Shown one piece after another: positions 51,623 to 60,724 of a stretch of 64,000 nt of DNA. The number at the start of each line of letters is the position of its first letter. Position 1 is the first letter of the stretch. This DNA is from Desulfopila_A sp964446655. GTDB lineage: Bacteria; Desulfobacterota; Desulfobulbia; Desulfobulbales; Desulfocapsaceae. The notes under the pieces were generated by a model. The model was not told the DNA's origin and searched no databases. It saw nothing but the letters and a program-made list of their open reading frames with translations. Both the position numbers and the translations under genes were made by a program. The stretch lies in NCBI GenBank assembly GCA_964446655.1, contig CAYUPL010000003.1:1-64000 (forward strand), written 5' to 3'.

Positions 51623-54271
51623 TTATAATTGCAGGCCAAGTGTCTTTACAACGATCTCATGGACATCGGCAGATAAGTCTTTTTGGCTTGCTATAAAGCG
51701 CAGCTGTTCCTCCATCATCAACTTCAGTTTCATGGTGTAGTTCGCATAGGAAACAAAAGGAATAAGCAGTCTCGCTGCAATCTGTGAGTTTAGAGGATCA
51801 ATTTTGAGAACTTGTTCGGCAAGAAATCTGTAACCTGCTCCTGAGTCGTGGTGAAACCGGAAATGATTCATACCGCCAAAAGCTCCGATTAACGCTCTGA
51901 TTTTGTTTGGATTCTTTAAAGAAAACGCTTCGTGCTTCATCAACTCTTTGACTTTATCGAGTGTAGACGGCAAAGATGATGTCGCCTGCAGAGTGAGCCA
52001 TTTATCCATTACCAGTGAATCATTATGCCATTCCTCATAAAACGTCTTGAATGCATCTTCTTTTTGTTCTGAATCAAAATGAGAAAGTGCGGTCAGTGCA
52101 GCAAAAACGTCAGTCATATTGTTCTTCAGTTGAATCTGCTGTAAACAATATTGTTGCCCCCTTCTTTCCTGCAAACCTGGGGTTGCAAGATAAGAGAGAC
52201 AACAATTTTTCAAGCTTCTTCCGGCCATTGCCGTTGCAGAGATTGAATAATCATCTTGTTCTCGATACCGGTGGTAAACAGTCTCAAGTTTTTCCCATAA
52301 AAATTGAGCAATTGTTTTTCGGACCAAAAGAACACTGCGGTGCAGCAGATCAGGCTCAACCATGCTCATTTGCTGGGCAAGATATGGCTCAGACGGCAGT
52401 GTAAGTGTTTTTGCACACAGCGCTTTTTCCTCCTGCTTTTCAAGACAGATCGACAATGCCTCAAGATAGCGTTTATCAACTACTGGTTTTTCTTCAATTT
52501 TTAAACTATGATGAACATCATTTATAATCTCAACTGCCAGCTTATGTGCGGAATTCCAGCGATTAAAGAGATCATCGTCATGCGCCATGAGCAGACAGAG
52601 TTCTTCACGGGATTGAAATGGTTTGACATTCACCGGCGCAGAGAAATGCCGCAGAAACGAGAGAATAGGTCTCTTTTTTTTCTCAGAAAAACGAAATTGT
52701 TCTGTTTTTTCTTTAATTTCGAGGAGATGACTCGTACAGGCATGTACTGTTGCTGATGCAACGGTAGAGTCGGCTGAAATTTCCAACAGGCCTATTTCCA
52801 CTGGAATATGAAAAGGTTTCTTGTCCGGCTGATTTGGAGTTGGGGGACAGTTTTGCGAGATTGTCAGCACGTACTCCCCCTTTTCCTCATCCCATGACTC
52901 ATGCACGTCAAGTATTGGAGTACCGGCCTGCGAGTACCACAGTTTAAATTGATCAAGATTAATTCCGGAGGCATCGGCCATGGCATCGACAAAGTCATCG
53001 CAAGTAACAGCTTGATAATCAAATCTCTCGAAATAGAGATCCATTCCTTTGCGGAAATTATCTTTTCCCAATAACTTCGCCATCATCCTGACAACTTCTG
53101 CTCCCTTGTTGTAGACAGTGACAGTGTAAAAATTATTAATTTCAACATACGAATCCGGACGAATCGGATGCGCCATAGGGCCGGCGTCTTCTCTAAATTG
53201 ATTATTCCGCAAAACATTTACATCACTTATCCTCTGCACCGTCCTTGAATTCATATCTGCTGAAAACTCCTGGTCTCTATAAACAGTCAACCCCTCTTTG
53301 AGGCTAAGCTGAAACCAGTCCCTGCATGTCACTCTGTTTCCGGTCCAGTTATGAAAATATTCATGCGCTATAACCCCTTCTATCCCCATATAGTCTTGAT
53401 CCGTTGCCGTCTCGGGGGAGGCCAGCACATATTTGGAATTAAAAATGTTCAGACCTTTGTTCTCCATGGCGCCCATATTGAAATCATCCACGGCGACCAC
53501 CATATATGTGTCAAGATCGTATTCAAGACCATAGACATCTTCATCCCAGCGCATCGCTTTTTTCAGAGAAATCATAGCATGACCGCATTTTCCCTTATTA
53601 CGTTGCTCGGTGTAAATCTGCAGCGAAACTTCCTTTCCGGATTGTGTCGGAAATGTATCTTCCAGACAGGATAGATTGCCTGCCACAAGTGCAAAAAGAT
53701 AACTCGGCTTAGGATGAGGGTCATGCCACTCGGCGAAATGTTTCCCCCCATCCAAAAGACCTTTTTTTATAAGATTGCCGTTGGAAAGCAAAACGTTGCA
53801 TTGATTCTCTTCCGCCTCAATTCTTGTTTTGAATGTAGCAAGCACGTCAGGACGATCAAGATAGTAGGTAATCCTTCTAAAACCCTCGGCCTCACATTGG
53901 GTGCAGTAATTCCCCCCGCTTCTGTAAAGACCGGTCAGCGCGCTGTTTTTTTCAGGATGAATCGTTGTCTCAACCCGTAAGGTGAAAGTTTCAGGTGGAT
54001 TTTTTATGGTAAGACTGTGATCGTCGATACTGTACTGGTCTTCCTGCAGTACATGACCATCAATACAAAGAGTATTAAGTTGCAAAAATTCCCCATTGAG
54101 TACCAGTTGACCGTAGTCTTTATCGCAGTTCACATTGCGATAATATCTGGTTTCAGCAATTACGGTTGTGGCGTTGGGGCTGAGCTGAAACAATAGTGAA
54201 ACAGTATCTATAAGATAGTTAGATGGTGTATAATCTTCTCTAAAGATGGCGTGGTGTTCCGCTTTTTTCAT
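51623..54271 (-). CDS. pepN: Aminopeptidase N
   Basis: An 882-residue M1-family zinc metallopeptidase of the gamma-proteobacterial PepN type. GAMENKGLN binds the substrate N-terminus. The zinc site is HEYFHNWTGNRVTCRDW plus the downstream Glu in LKEGLTVYRDQEF. The C-terminal domains DUF3458 and ARM-like repeats are present by length. The ATG at 54271 has AGGGA about 8 nt upstream. It is divergent from dapL. Confidence 0.95.
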   Translation of the reverse strand: MKKAEHHAIFREDYTPSNYLIDTVSLLFQLSPNATTVIAETRYYRNVNCDKDYGQLVLNGEFLQLNTLCIDGHVLQEDQYSIDDHSLTIKNPPETFTLRVETTIHPEKNSALTGLYRSGGNYCTQCEAEGFRRITYYLDRPDVLATFKTRIEAEENQCNVLLSNGNLIKKGLLDGGKHFAEWHDPHPKPSYLFALVAGNLSCLEDTFPTQSGKEVSLQIYTEQRNKGKCGHAMISLKKAMRWDEDVYGLEYDLDTYMVVAVDDFNMGAMENKGLNIFNSKYVLASPETATDQDYMGIEGVIAHEYFHNWTGNRVTCRDWFQLSLKEGLTVYRDQEFSADMNSRTVQRISDVNVLRNNQFREDAGPMAHPIRPDSYVEINNFYTVTVYNKGAEVVRMMAKLLGKDNFRKGMDLYFERFDYQAVTCDDFVDAMADASGINLDQFKLWYSQAGTPILDVHESWDEEKGEYVLTISQNCPPTPNQPDKKPFHIPVEIGLLEISADSTVASATVHACTSHLLEIKEKTEQFRFSEKKKRPILSFLRHFSAPVNVKPFQSREELCLLMAHDDDLFNRWNSAHKLAVEIINDVHHSLKIEEKPVVDKRYLEALSICLEKQEEKALCAKTLTLPSEPYLAQQMSMVEPDLLHRSVLLVRKTIAQFLWEKLETVYHRYREQDDYSISATAMAGRSLKNCCLSYLATPGLQERRGQQYCLQQIQLKNNMTDVFAALTALSHFDSEQKEDAFKTFYEEWHNDSLVMDKWLTLQATSSLPSTLDKVKELMKHEAFSLKNPNKIRALIGAFGGMNHFRFHHDSGAGYRFLAEQVLKIDPLNSQIAARLLIPFVSYANYTMKLKLMMEEQLRFIASQKDLSADVHEIVVKTLGLQL

Positions 54272-54411
54272 TGTATTTGTCCCTGGCGGCAAGATCCCGC
54301 ATTGATAATTTTGTACGTTGACACAGACCAATATTCAATTATATTTGGCCTATCTTTATAAACTACTTCTGTATATCATTACAGTCAATTATCAACAATG
54401 TGAGAATGTCC

Positions 54412-55638
54412 ATGATAACAATCAACGCTAACTACCTCAAATTGCAGTCTTCATATCTTTTTTCGGATATTGCCAAACGCGTGGCCGCCTTCCAAAAAAA
54501 TAATCCCCACATAGATATCATTAAATTGGGTATCGGCGACGTAACACGAGGACTTCCCCAGGCCTGTATCTCGGCATTTCATAAGGCAGTTGATGAAATG
54601 GCCGATGATTCCAGTTTTCGAGGCTATGGCCCTGAGCAGGGATATGAGTTCCTGCGTCAGGCAATTGCTGCAAATGATTTTCAGTCTCGAGGTGCTGCTA
54701 TTTCAGCTGATGAAATTTTCATCAGTGACGGTGCTAAATGCGATACCGGCAACATTCAGGAACTCTTCACACAGGACATTGTGGTCGCTATTCCGGACCC
54801 TGTCTATCCAGTGTATCTTGATACAAATGTTATGGCCGGTCGTACCGGCAAAAATGAAAACGGCAGATATGGCGGTATTGTTTACCTGGACGCCACTAGG
54901 GAAAATGGGTTCGTTCCGCAACTACCGGCAACAAAAGTTGATTTAATTTATCTCTGTTTTCCAAACAACCCGACCGGTTCAACTATCAGCAGAGAAGAGC
55001 TGAAAAAATGGGTTGATTTCGCCGCAGAAAACAAGGCACTTATTCTATACGATGCCGCTTACGAGGCATTTATCCGTGACGAAACTCTGCCGCAATCAAT
55101 TTTTGAAATTGAAGGTGCCGGAGAAGTTGCCATAGAGTTTCGAAGTTTTTCAAAAAGTGCCGGTTTTACAGGGACTCGTTGCGCCTTTACCGTTGTCCCC
55201 AAAGAATGCAGAGCCTTCGATGCCGACGGCGGCATCCACTACCTTCATTCCCTGTGGAACAGACGGCAAAGCACCAAATTCAATGGCGTATCTTACCCCG
55301 TTCAGCGAGCCGCTGAAGCTGTTTACAGCGAAGAAGGAAGAACACAGACAGCTGATTTAATTCGGTATTATCTTCGCAATGCTGATCGGATATGTACAGA
55401 GATGGACTTGCTTGGGTATGACTATGTAGGGGGAAAAAATTCACCGTATATTTGGATTGACGGCAAAACAAAATCCTGGGATTTTTTTGACATGCTCCTC
55501 AACAAAGCAGGCGTTGTCTGTACTCCCGGAGCTGGTTTCGGCAGTTGCGGAGAGGGCTATATCCGTATATCAGCCTTTAACAGCTATGAAAATGTGGAAC
55601 AAGCGATGAACAGGCTTCGACAGGTATTGAAGAAGTAG
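54412..55638 (+). CDS. dapL: LL-diaminopimelate aminotransferase
   Basis: A PLP enzyme converting tetrahydrodipicolinate directly to LL-diaminopimelate, the short lysine/peptidoglycan route. It shows KLGIGDVTRGLP, FISDGAKCDTGNIQ, CFPNNPTGS, and the PLP-Lys motif FRSFSKSAGFTGTRC. At 408 residues it has normal length. The ATG at 54412 gives the usual N-terminus MITINANYLKLQ; two in-frame starts lie within 12 nt upstream. Confidence 0.95.
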   Translation: MITINANYLKLQSSYLFSDIAKRVAAFQKNNPHIDIIKLGIGDVTRGLPQACISAFHKAVDEMADDSSFRGYGPEQGYEFLRQAIAANDFQSRGAAISADEIFISDGAKCDTGNIQELFTQDIVVAIPDPVYPVYLDTNVMAGRTGKNENGRYGGIVYLDATRENGFVPQLPATKVDLIYLCFPNNPTGSTISREELKKWVDFAAENKALILYDAAYEAFIRDETLPQSIFEIEGAGEVAIEFRSFSKSAGFTGTRCAFTVVPKECRAFDADGGIHYLHSLWNRRQSTKFNGVSYPVQRAAEAVYSEEGRTQTADLIRYYLRNADRICTEMDLLGYDYVGGKNSPYIWIDGKTKSWDFFDMLLNKAGVVCTPGAGFGSCGEGYIRISAFNSYENVEQAMNRLRQVLKK

Positions 55639-55707
55639 CTGATTGCAGCAGTTAATCACTGTAGCTGATTGTTGCAGGTGATTGCTGTAGTTGGTAATTG
55701 TAGCCCG
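55635..55707. repeat. Degenerate 26-bp tandem repeat at the end of dapL
   Basis: About 2.7 imperfect copies of a 26-nt unit starting GTAGCTGATTG (55635-55660, 55661-55686, partial 55687-55705). The first copy includes the dapL stop codon. Confidence 0.7.
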
Positions 55708-55727
55708 TCCAGGCCTGCCCTCAACGG

Positions 55728-56657
55728 TTATTTGAGATCAGCAGGCCTGAAGTAAATCTTTTTTTCTTCCTCTTCCATTTCTGCATAAGTAACCTGCCAC
55801 CTCTCCTTTATCCATTCCACTACCCCCTTGACCAGCCTTTCGGGGGCGGAGGCACCAGCGGTTATTCCTATGACGGTATTGTTTGCAAACCATGCCTGGT
55901 CCAGATCGCTTTTATCGTCAATAAGATACGCCTGAACTCCCGCTTTGGCCGCAACTTCTCTCAATCTGTTCGAGTTGGAACTGTTTTTCGAACCAACAAC
56001 CAGAACAATGTCTGATTGTTCTGCTAATCTTTTCACGGCAACTTGCCTGTTTTGGGTCGCATAGCACGTATTTGAATGAGAACTGACGATTTGCGGGAAC
56101 CGGCGTAATAAAATTTTACGAATATTGACAATATCATCCTGGCTTAAAGTCGTTTGGGTTACATAGGCGCATCTCTCCGGTTTTTCCAGATGAAGTCTTT
56201 CCGCCTCTTCTTCATTGGCGACAATATGGACATCATTATCAACTCTGCCTGCCGTACCTTCCACCTCGGGGTGGTTATGGTGACCTATTATGATGATGTC
56301 AAACCCTTGTTTATTATAATTTTCAACAATTTTGTGAATAGATCCCACCAAAGGGCATGTCGCATCTATTGTCTTGAGGCCAAGCTTAACGGCTTGTCGT
56401 TCAATCTGACTGGACACCCCGTGAGCACTGAAAATACATATCTCACCTGACGGAATATCTTCCAGGCCTTCAACAAATACAGCCCCCTGTTGCTTCAGAT
56501 CACTAATAACATGCTTATTATGAACTATCTCATGGAGCACGTAAACTGGGGCCCCATATTTTTTTAACGTGTTTTGCACGGTTTCGATAGCTCGAACAAC
56601 CCCTGCACAAAATCCTCGGGGCGATGCCACTATAATTTTTTTATCTGTGCTTTCCAT
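55728..56657 (-). CDS. ispH: 4-hydroxy-3-methylbut-2-enyl diphosphate reductase
   Basis: Last step of the MEP isoprenoid pathway; a [4Fe-4S] reductase. The three cluster cysteines are in PRGFCAGV, DATCPLV and NTCYATQNRQ. Further motifs are EIVHNKHV, FSAHGVS and GSKNSSNSNRL. 309 residues is normal. The ATG at 56657 is preferred to a TTG 15 nt upstream. The stop lies 20 bp after the tandem repeat, convergent with dapL. Confidence 0.95.
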   Translation of the reverse strand: MESTDKKIIVASPRGFCAGVVRAIETVQNTLKKYGAPVYVLHEIVHNKHVISDLKQQGAVFVEGLEDIPSGEICIFSAHGVSSQIERQAVKLGLKTIDATCPLVGSIHKIVENYNKQGFDIIIIGHHNHPEVEGTAGRVDNDVHIVANEEEAERLHLEKPERCAYVTQTTLSQDDIVNIRKILLRRFPQIVSSHSNTCYATQNRQVAVKRLAEQSDIVLVVGSKNSSNSNRLREVAAKAGVQAYLIDDKSDLDQAWFANNTVIGITAGASAPERLVKGVVEWIKERWQVTYAEMEEEEKKIYFRPADLK

Positions 56658-56803
56658 TTTGAATGATCGCAATTTTTAGATAATTTTAATGAAATATCCT
56701 ATTTACAGCTTTTTGTTTTCATGCTATGCAAAAAAGTCGGGGTAGCAGCAAAGCACAATGAAGTGATGAAAATCTTGGAGCTTAAAGTTTTTTTATAGAG
56801 ACA

Positions 56804-57415
56804 ATGCGATATTTATCAACGATTCAAGGAGTTTTCCTCGTGGCTTTTTTACTGTCGGGCTGTACGGCCGGTACGAGTAAGTATTATATGGTGAGCAACA
56901 ACTCTCCTAGAATCAGCTCCCTTGGTTTTTACATTTCCCCGCCTCCTGGGGAAGACTGGTACGAAAAACATGCTGCGGACAGCCTTTTGTACTTCAAAAA
57001 AACCGCCGAGATTAATTATGCCCTTACCACAAAGGCGACAGAGGTTTTTTTCAAAGACGGCATGGATCACAGGCAGGAACTATTTCGTTACATAGAAAAT
57101 CGAAAAAACGCTTTAGATACCCATGGGCGCCATCAAAACAGCAGTTTCAATTATTCTTTCGAGAAAATCGCTGCGGGCCTCTGTATTTCCTACCAGCACA
57201 GATATGATGATTATGATGAGGAAAAAAGGGGTCGCCATCCTTATATCAAAGTTTTCAATAAAGGTCTCGTATGCGCTCATCCCGATTCGCCTGAGTTTGG
57301 TATAGACATGCATTACCTGGAGCAGTCATTTCCGGAAGCGGATGTTACCTCTTATAGAAGTGAAGGCGAACAATTTCTCAGCAGTCTAAACTTTTATACA
57401 CCGAAGAAACATTAA
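56804..57415 (+). CDS. Predicted lipoprotein of unknown function
   Basis: A 203-residue protein with a signal peptide ending in the lipobox LLSGC (Cys20), so lipid-anchored. The mature part is soluble, with a Tyr/Asp/Glu-rich segment in the middle. I recognise no domain. It is divergent from ispH and convergent with hisHF. Function unknown. Confidence 0.7.
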   Translation: MRYLSTIQGVFLVAFLLSGCTAGTSKYYMVSNNSPRISSLGFYISPPPGEDWYEKHAADSLLYFKKTAEINYALTTKATEVFFKDGMDHRQELFRYIENRKNALDTHGRHQNSSFNYSFEKIAAGLCISYQHRYDDYDEEKRGRHPYIKVFNKGLVCAHPDSPEFGIDMHYLEQSFPEADVTSYRSEGEQFLSSLNFYTPKKH

Positions 57416-57558
57416 CTGACTTGTAAAAGTTTCCCAACTCTTTGTTCAAGACCGCAGAGAAGTTTCCCCACGTCCTCACGCCGGCAGGTCCCTTTTGTCA
57501 ACTGGATTTTTCGATTCATTGAAAAATATGTTAATCAGGCAAGGATTTTTATCCTGTT

Positions 57559-59148
57559 TCAACGAACTTCAATACCGGAATCTTTCATCGCACTTTTTAC
57601 TTCTTCAATTGAAACTTCCCTACGATGAAAAATTCCCGCCGCTAATGCTGCTTCAACGTCTGTTTGTTGAAAAACATCGACAAAATGTGACGAAGCTCCT
57701 GCTCCACTTGAAGCTATTACGGGAATGGATACCGCCTGACGAACATGAGATATCAATTCCAGATCGAAGCCGCTGTTGGTACCGTCCTTGTCTATACAAT
57801 TAAGCAGGATTTCTCCGGCCCCCAGCGCTTCACAGCTCTGTACAAGTTCAATGACATCGATATTCCTTCCCTCTCTTCCACCTTTAATGGTGCACTGATA
57901 CCAGCAGAACAGCTCTCCTTTGGGACCAGGGCTAGCAGTTTTTATGACATGTCGACCAGTGTCGCCAGGGTCATGGATATACACCCGCCTGGGGTCGACA
58001 GAAATGACAACCGCCTGGGCACCATAAACCATGGAAATTTGTTCGATGGAGCTGGTCCCTGTTTTTACCCGGCCATCAGCCAGATATTGTTCGGCAACAT
58101 AGACAGCATCGCTGCCGATAGAAACCTTATCCGCACCCGATCTGAAATAAGCAGAAGCGACATCAAGGGCCGAATAGGAATTCCCCTCCATATCCGTAAA
58201 CGCCTGAATACCACCACCAATGGTAAGTGGAACAAATACATTTTCGGAAGTTTTCTCAAGAACTTCAAGCATTGGCTGGTTCTTCATGGGAAAATCCCTG
58301 AAGCCGGTAATATTCAGGAAAGTGATTTCATCAGCGCCCTGCTCATAATACCGTTTTGCCAGTGCTACGGGCTTGCCGAGATTCCTCACCTGTCCCTTCT
58401 CACGAACATCATACTGATCCCCTTTGGTAACGACCAGATCGCCATTATCGTTTGTTCGCACATCAAGACAGGCGATAACACGTTTTGCCATGATAGTATC
58501 TTGCCGAGCAAAATTCCCTGCGACACTCTCTCGACAATCGACATTCCCTTCCAGAAAATTCCGCAAGAGAGAAAGGCCCGGTGCACCACTTTTTTCAGGA
58601 TGAAATTGAAGCGCCGCCACATTACCACGTTGGATCGCGGAAATAAATTCACATCCATAGGTAGATGTGGAAAGAATCCAGGCTGTATTTTCTTCTAATA
58701 TCTCACCATAGAAAGAGTGTACAAAATACAATTTTTCATTATTATAGCCATGGAAAAGAGAGGACTGTTTTTGCAGTGATATGCCGTTCCAGCCAATCTG
58801 AGGGACTGCCAGCTGCTTATCTTTAAATTTTCGTACCATTCCAGGAATCACGCCTAGACCGTTAACCCCAGGCGCCTCCTCGCTTCCCTCAAAAAGGGTC
58901 TGTAAAGCAACGCAAATGCCGAGTATGGGTCTATTTTCGTTGATTCTCTTGATAAGCGGCTCAATAAATCTTTTTTTTCCCAATCGCGACATGACCACGC
59001 CAAAGTTACCAACCCCCGGGAAAATTAGCTTTTCGGCGGTAATGATGTCCTCTGGTGAGGTAACATACTCAACTTCCCCACCGAGCATTCTAATCGCATT
59101 CCTGACGCTGCGGACATTTCCCGCGCCATAATCAAGCATTTTTATCAT
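57559..59148 (-). CDS. hisHF: Fused imidazole glycerol phosphate synthase HisHF, eukaryote-like
   Basis: A 529-residue fusion. Residues about 1-200 are the glutamine amidotransferase HisH: MLDYGAGNVRS, nucleophile Cys in GICVALQTLFEGSEE, and closing QFHPEKSG. Residues about 220-529 are the cyclase HisF, starting at MAKRVIACLDVR. The catalytic Asp is in ACLD, and the second is likely in NCIDKDG. It makes IGP and AICAR from PRFAR and glutamine. The HisF half carries the insertions and wording of yeast HIS7 (YFRSGADKVSIGSDAVY, WYQCTIKGGREGR, GEILLNCIDKDG). No other his genes are adjacent. The ATG at 59148 matches the usual HisH start. Confidence 0.93.
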   Translation of the reverse strand: MIKMLDYGAGNVRSVRNAIRMLGGEVEYVTSPEDIITAEKLIFPGVGNFGVVMSRLGKKRFIEPLIKRINENRPILGICVALQTLFEGSEEAPGVNGLGVIPGMVRKFKDKQLAVPQIGWNGISLQKQSSLFHGYNNEKLYFVHSFYGEILEENTAWILSTSTYGCEFISAIQRGNVAALQFHPEKSGAPGLSLLRNFLEGNVDCRESVAGNFARQDTIMAKRVIACLDVRTNDNGDLVVTKGDQYDVREKGQVRNLGKPVALAKRYYEQGADEITFLNITGFRDFPMKNQPMLEVLEKTSENVFVPLTIGGGIQAFTDMEGNSYSALDVASAYFRSGADKVSIGSDAVYVAEQYLADGRVKTGTSSIEQISMVYGAQAVVISVDPRRVYIHDPGDTGRHVIKTASPGPKGELFCWYQCTIKGGREGRNIDVIELVQSCEALGAGEILLNCIDKDGTNSGFDLELISHVRQAVSIPVIASSGAGASSHFVDVFQQTDVEAALAAGIFHRREVSIEEVKSAMKDSGIEVR

Positions 59149-59186
59149 TTTTTCTACTGTATCATAAAGAAAACGGATTAAACTGA

Positions 59187-59217
59187 AAAAGGTCATTCCT
59201 GAATGGAATGACCTTTT
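59187..59217 (-). terminator. Terminator after the HU gene
   Basis: A 13-bp perfect stem (59187-59199 with 59205-59217, loop 5 nt) is followed on the minus strand by T5. It lies between the HU gene and hisHF; the stem is symmetric enough to act both ways. Confidence 0.85.
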
Positions 59218-59395
59218 AGCTGACTTTCAAAACAAGCTTGAAGCCCGAATAGACATTTAAATTTTAACTGTTCAGAAATTTTTTATCTCGTATAAACGGT
59301 TTCACCTTCTTTTTCGCCTTCTTTCCTGTCAATTTCAATGAAGGCATCGGACTGTCAATTCAGTGACTTGTTGGATATTCACGAATGCCGAAGGC

Positions 59396-59668
59396 TTAGT
59401 TGATAGCTTCGGACAACTTGCTGCCAGCTTTGAATTTCGCTACCTTTTTTGCCGGTATTTTGATCGCAGAACCTGTCTGTGGATTTCTGCCGGTGCGCGC
59501 ATCACGCTTAGACACGGAAAAGGTACCAAAACCGACAAGAGTAACCTTGTCACCTTTTTTCAGCGTCTCAGCAATTGCTGCCAGTGTTCCGTTCAATGCC
59601 TTTTCTGCAGCAGCTTTACTTATATCAGCGGCTCCTGCAATACTCTCAACCAATTCCTTCTTATTCAT
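59396..59668 (-). CDS. hup: HU-family DNA-binding protein
   Basis: A 90-residue nucleoid protein. MNKKELVESIA, LVGFGTFSVSKRDARTGRNPQTG (the DNA-gripping beta arm with Pro) and the closing FKAGSKLSEAIN are typical HU. GGAGG lies 7-8 nt before the ATG. It is transcribed alone, with a terminator downstream. Confidence 0.96.
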   Translation of the reverse strand: MNKKELVESIAGAADISKAAAEKALNGTLAAIAETLKKGDKVTLVGFGTFSVSKRDARTGRNPQTGSAIKIPAKKVAKFKAGSKLSEAIN

Positions 59669-59826
59669 GAATTCTCCTCCCTACTAAATCTTTCTAACTT
59701 AGCAACAGGCGTATTTGCGCTGTTCCCTTTCTCCTAGTGTCTGATGCTTTACTCAAACTACATCGAATTGTCAAAAGAAAAAAAGAGCTTTTCCCTTTTA
59801 TCCAAAGAATTATCAAGCCACAACCC

Positions 59827-59855
59827 TTTATAATCAGGCTTTTAGGTCGAATCAA
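59827..59855 (-). promoter_or_regulatory. Possible sigma-70 promoter for the HU gene
   Basis: On the minus strand TTGATT (59850-59855), 17-nt spacer, TATAAA (59827-59832). This would give a leader of about 150 nt. Confidence 0.4.
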
Positions 59856-59932
59856 TTTGACACCTTAATGTAATCAAGGCGCATAATCAAGAAATAATTT
59901 ACGCAGTACACGTATCTCCTGCTATTCTTACG

Positions 59933-60724
59933 TTACGCTCTGCCCTGTATATTGAGTAAAACGGTATCAAAGCCATGTGTCCTGCAAACCTCAATAATCT
60001 TTATCCTGTTGTGTTTGTGAGTAAATTTAACAAAGTCCTGCTGACGTAACTCTATCACCACTGTCGATCTGTCCGGCTTGGTTCTGCATCCTCTGAACCC
60101 CAATTTTTTTAAATCTGCTTCAAGTTTTTTGACCAGTATAAGGCTGTCACCGTCTAATCTTGGTAAAAAACTGAGTCGAGTAGCCAGACATGAGTTCGCT
60201 GAAAGATTGTAGTTCGGCAAACCAAGCCTTTTAGCAAGAAATCGGATTTCTTTTTTGCGGAATTGCATGTCCGCCAGCGGTGTTTTTATATCCAGCTCCT
60301 CCAGTACAGGTAAACCGGCTCTGTTTTCACTCAGATCATCAAAATTGGTTCCATCCAGTAACGTTTCAACACCAATGTCATAGAGGTAGTTTTTAAAAAT
60401 TGCGTAGGTCTTTTTTTTGCAGTAGTAACATCGTTTGGTATCATTATTTACAAATTCAGGCCAGTCCAAGGGATGCAGCTCTATTATCTTGAATTGAACG
60501 GATGAATGGAAGTGTGTCTGATAGAGCGTTTCAACCTCAGACTCATCATAGCTGAGCTGAGATCTGCCGTGCAGTGCAACCACATTACTTCTACCAAGAA
60601 CTTCTCCTGCGGCCAGAAGCAGCAGAGAAGAATCGATTCCTCCGGAAAAGGCGACCCCAACCTTTTTATATGATCTGATCAAATGCTTCAAATCTTCATA
60701 TTTTTGCAAGAGATTATCGCTCAT
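59933..60724 (-). CDS. larE: LarE-like sulfur transferase of the PP-loop ATPase family
   Basis: A 263-residue protein with PP-loop SGGIDSS at 27-33. It has a CYYC pair (Cys99, Cys102) and Cys179 in NSCLATR. LarE donates sulfur for the nickel-pincer cofactor of lactate racemase; the single-Cys type sacrifices its own Cys (equivalent to Cys179), while three-Cys types are reported to hold a [4Fe-4S] cluster. This copy has the three-Cys arrangement. No larB, larC or larA is in the window. Its ATG overlaps the stop of the DUF39 gene (ATGA at 60721-60724), tying it to sulfur insertion into homocysteine instead (inference). Confidence 0.82.
   Translation of the reverse strand: MSDNLLQKYEDLKHLIRSYKKVGVAFSGGIDSSLLLLAAGEVLGRSNVVALHGRSQLSYDESEVETLYQTHFHSSVQFKIIELHPLDWPEFVNNDTKRCYYCKKKTYAIFKNYLYDIGVETLLDGTNFDDLSENRAGLPVLEELDIKTPLADMQFRKKEIRFLAKRLGLPNYNLSANSCLATRLSFLPRLDGDSLILVKKLEADLKKLGFRGCRTKPDRSTVVIELRQQDFVKFTHKHNRIKIIEVCRTHGFDTVLLNIQGRA

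Noticed and set aside
57745..58698. 317-codon plus-strand frame inside hisHF
   Set aside because: Antisense shadow of a complete, motif-rich HisHF gene.
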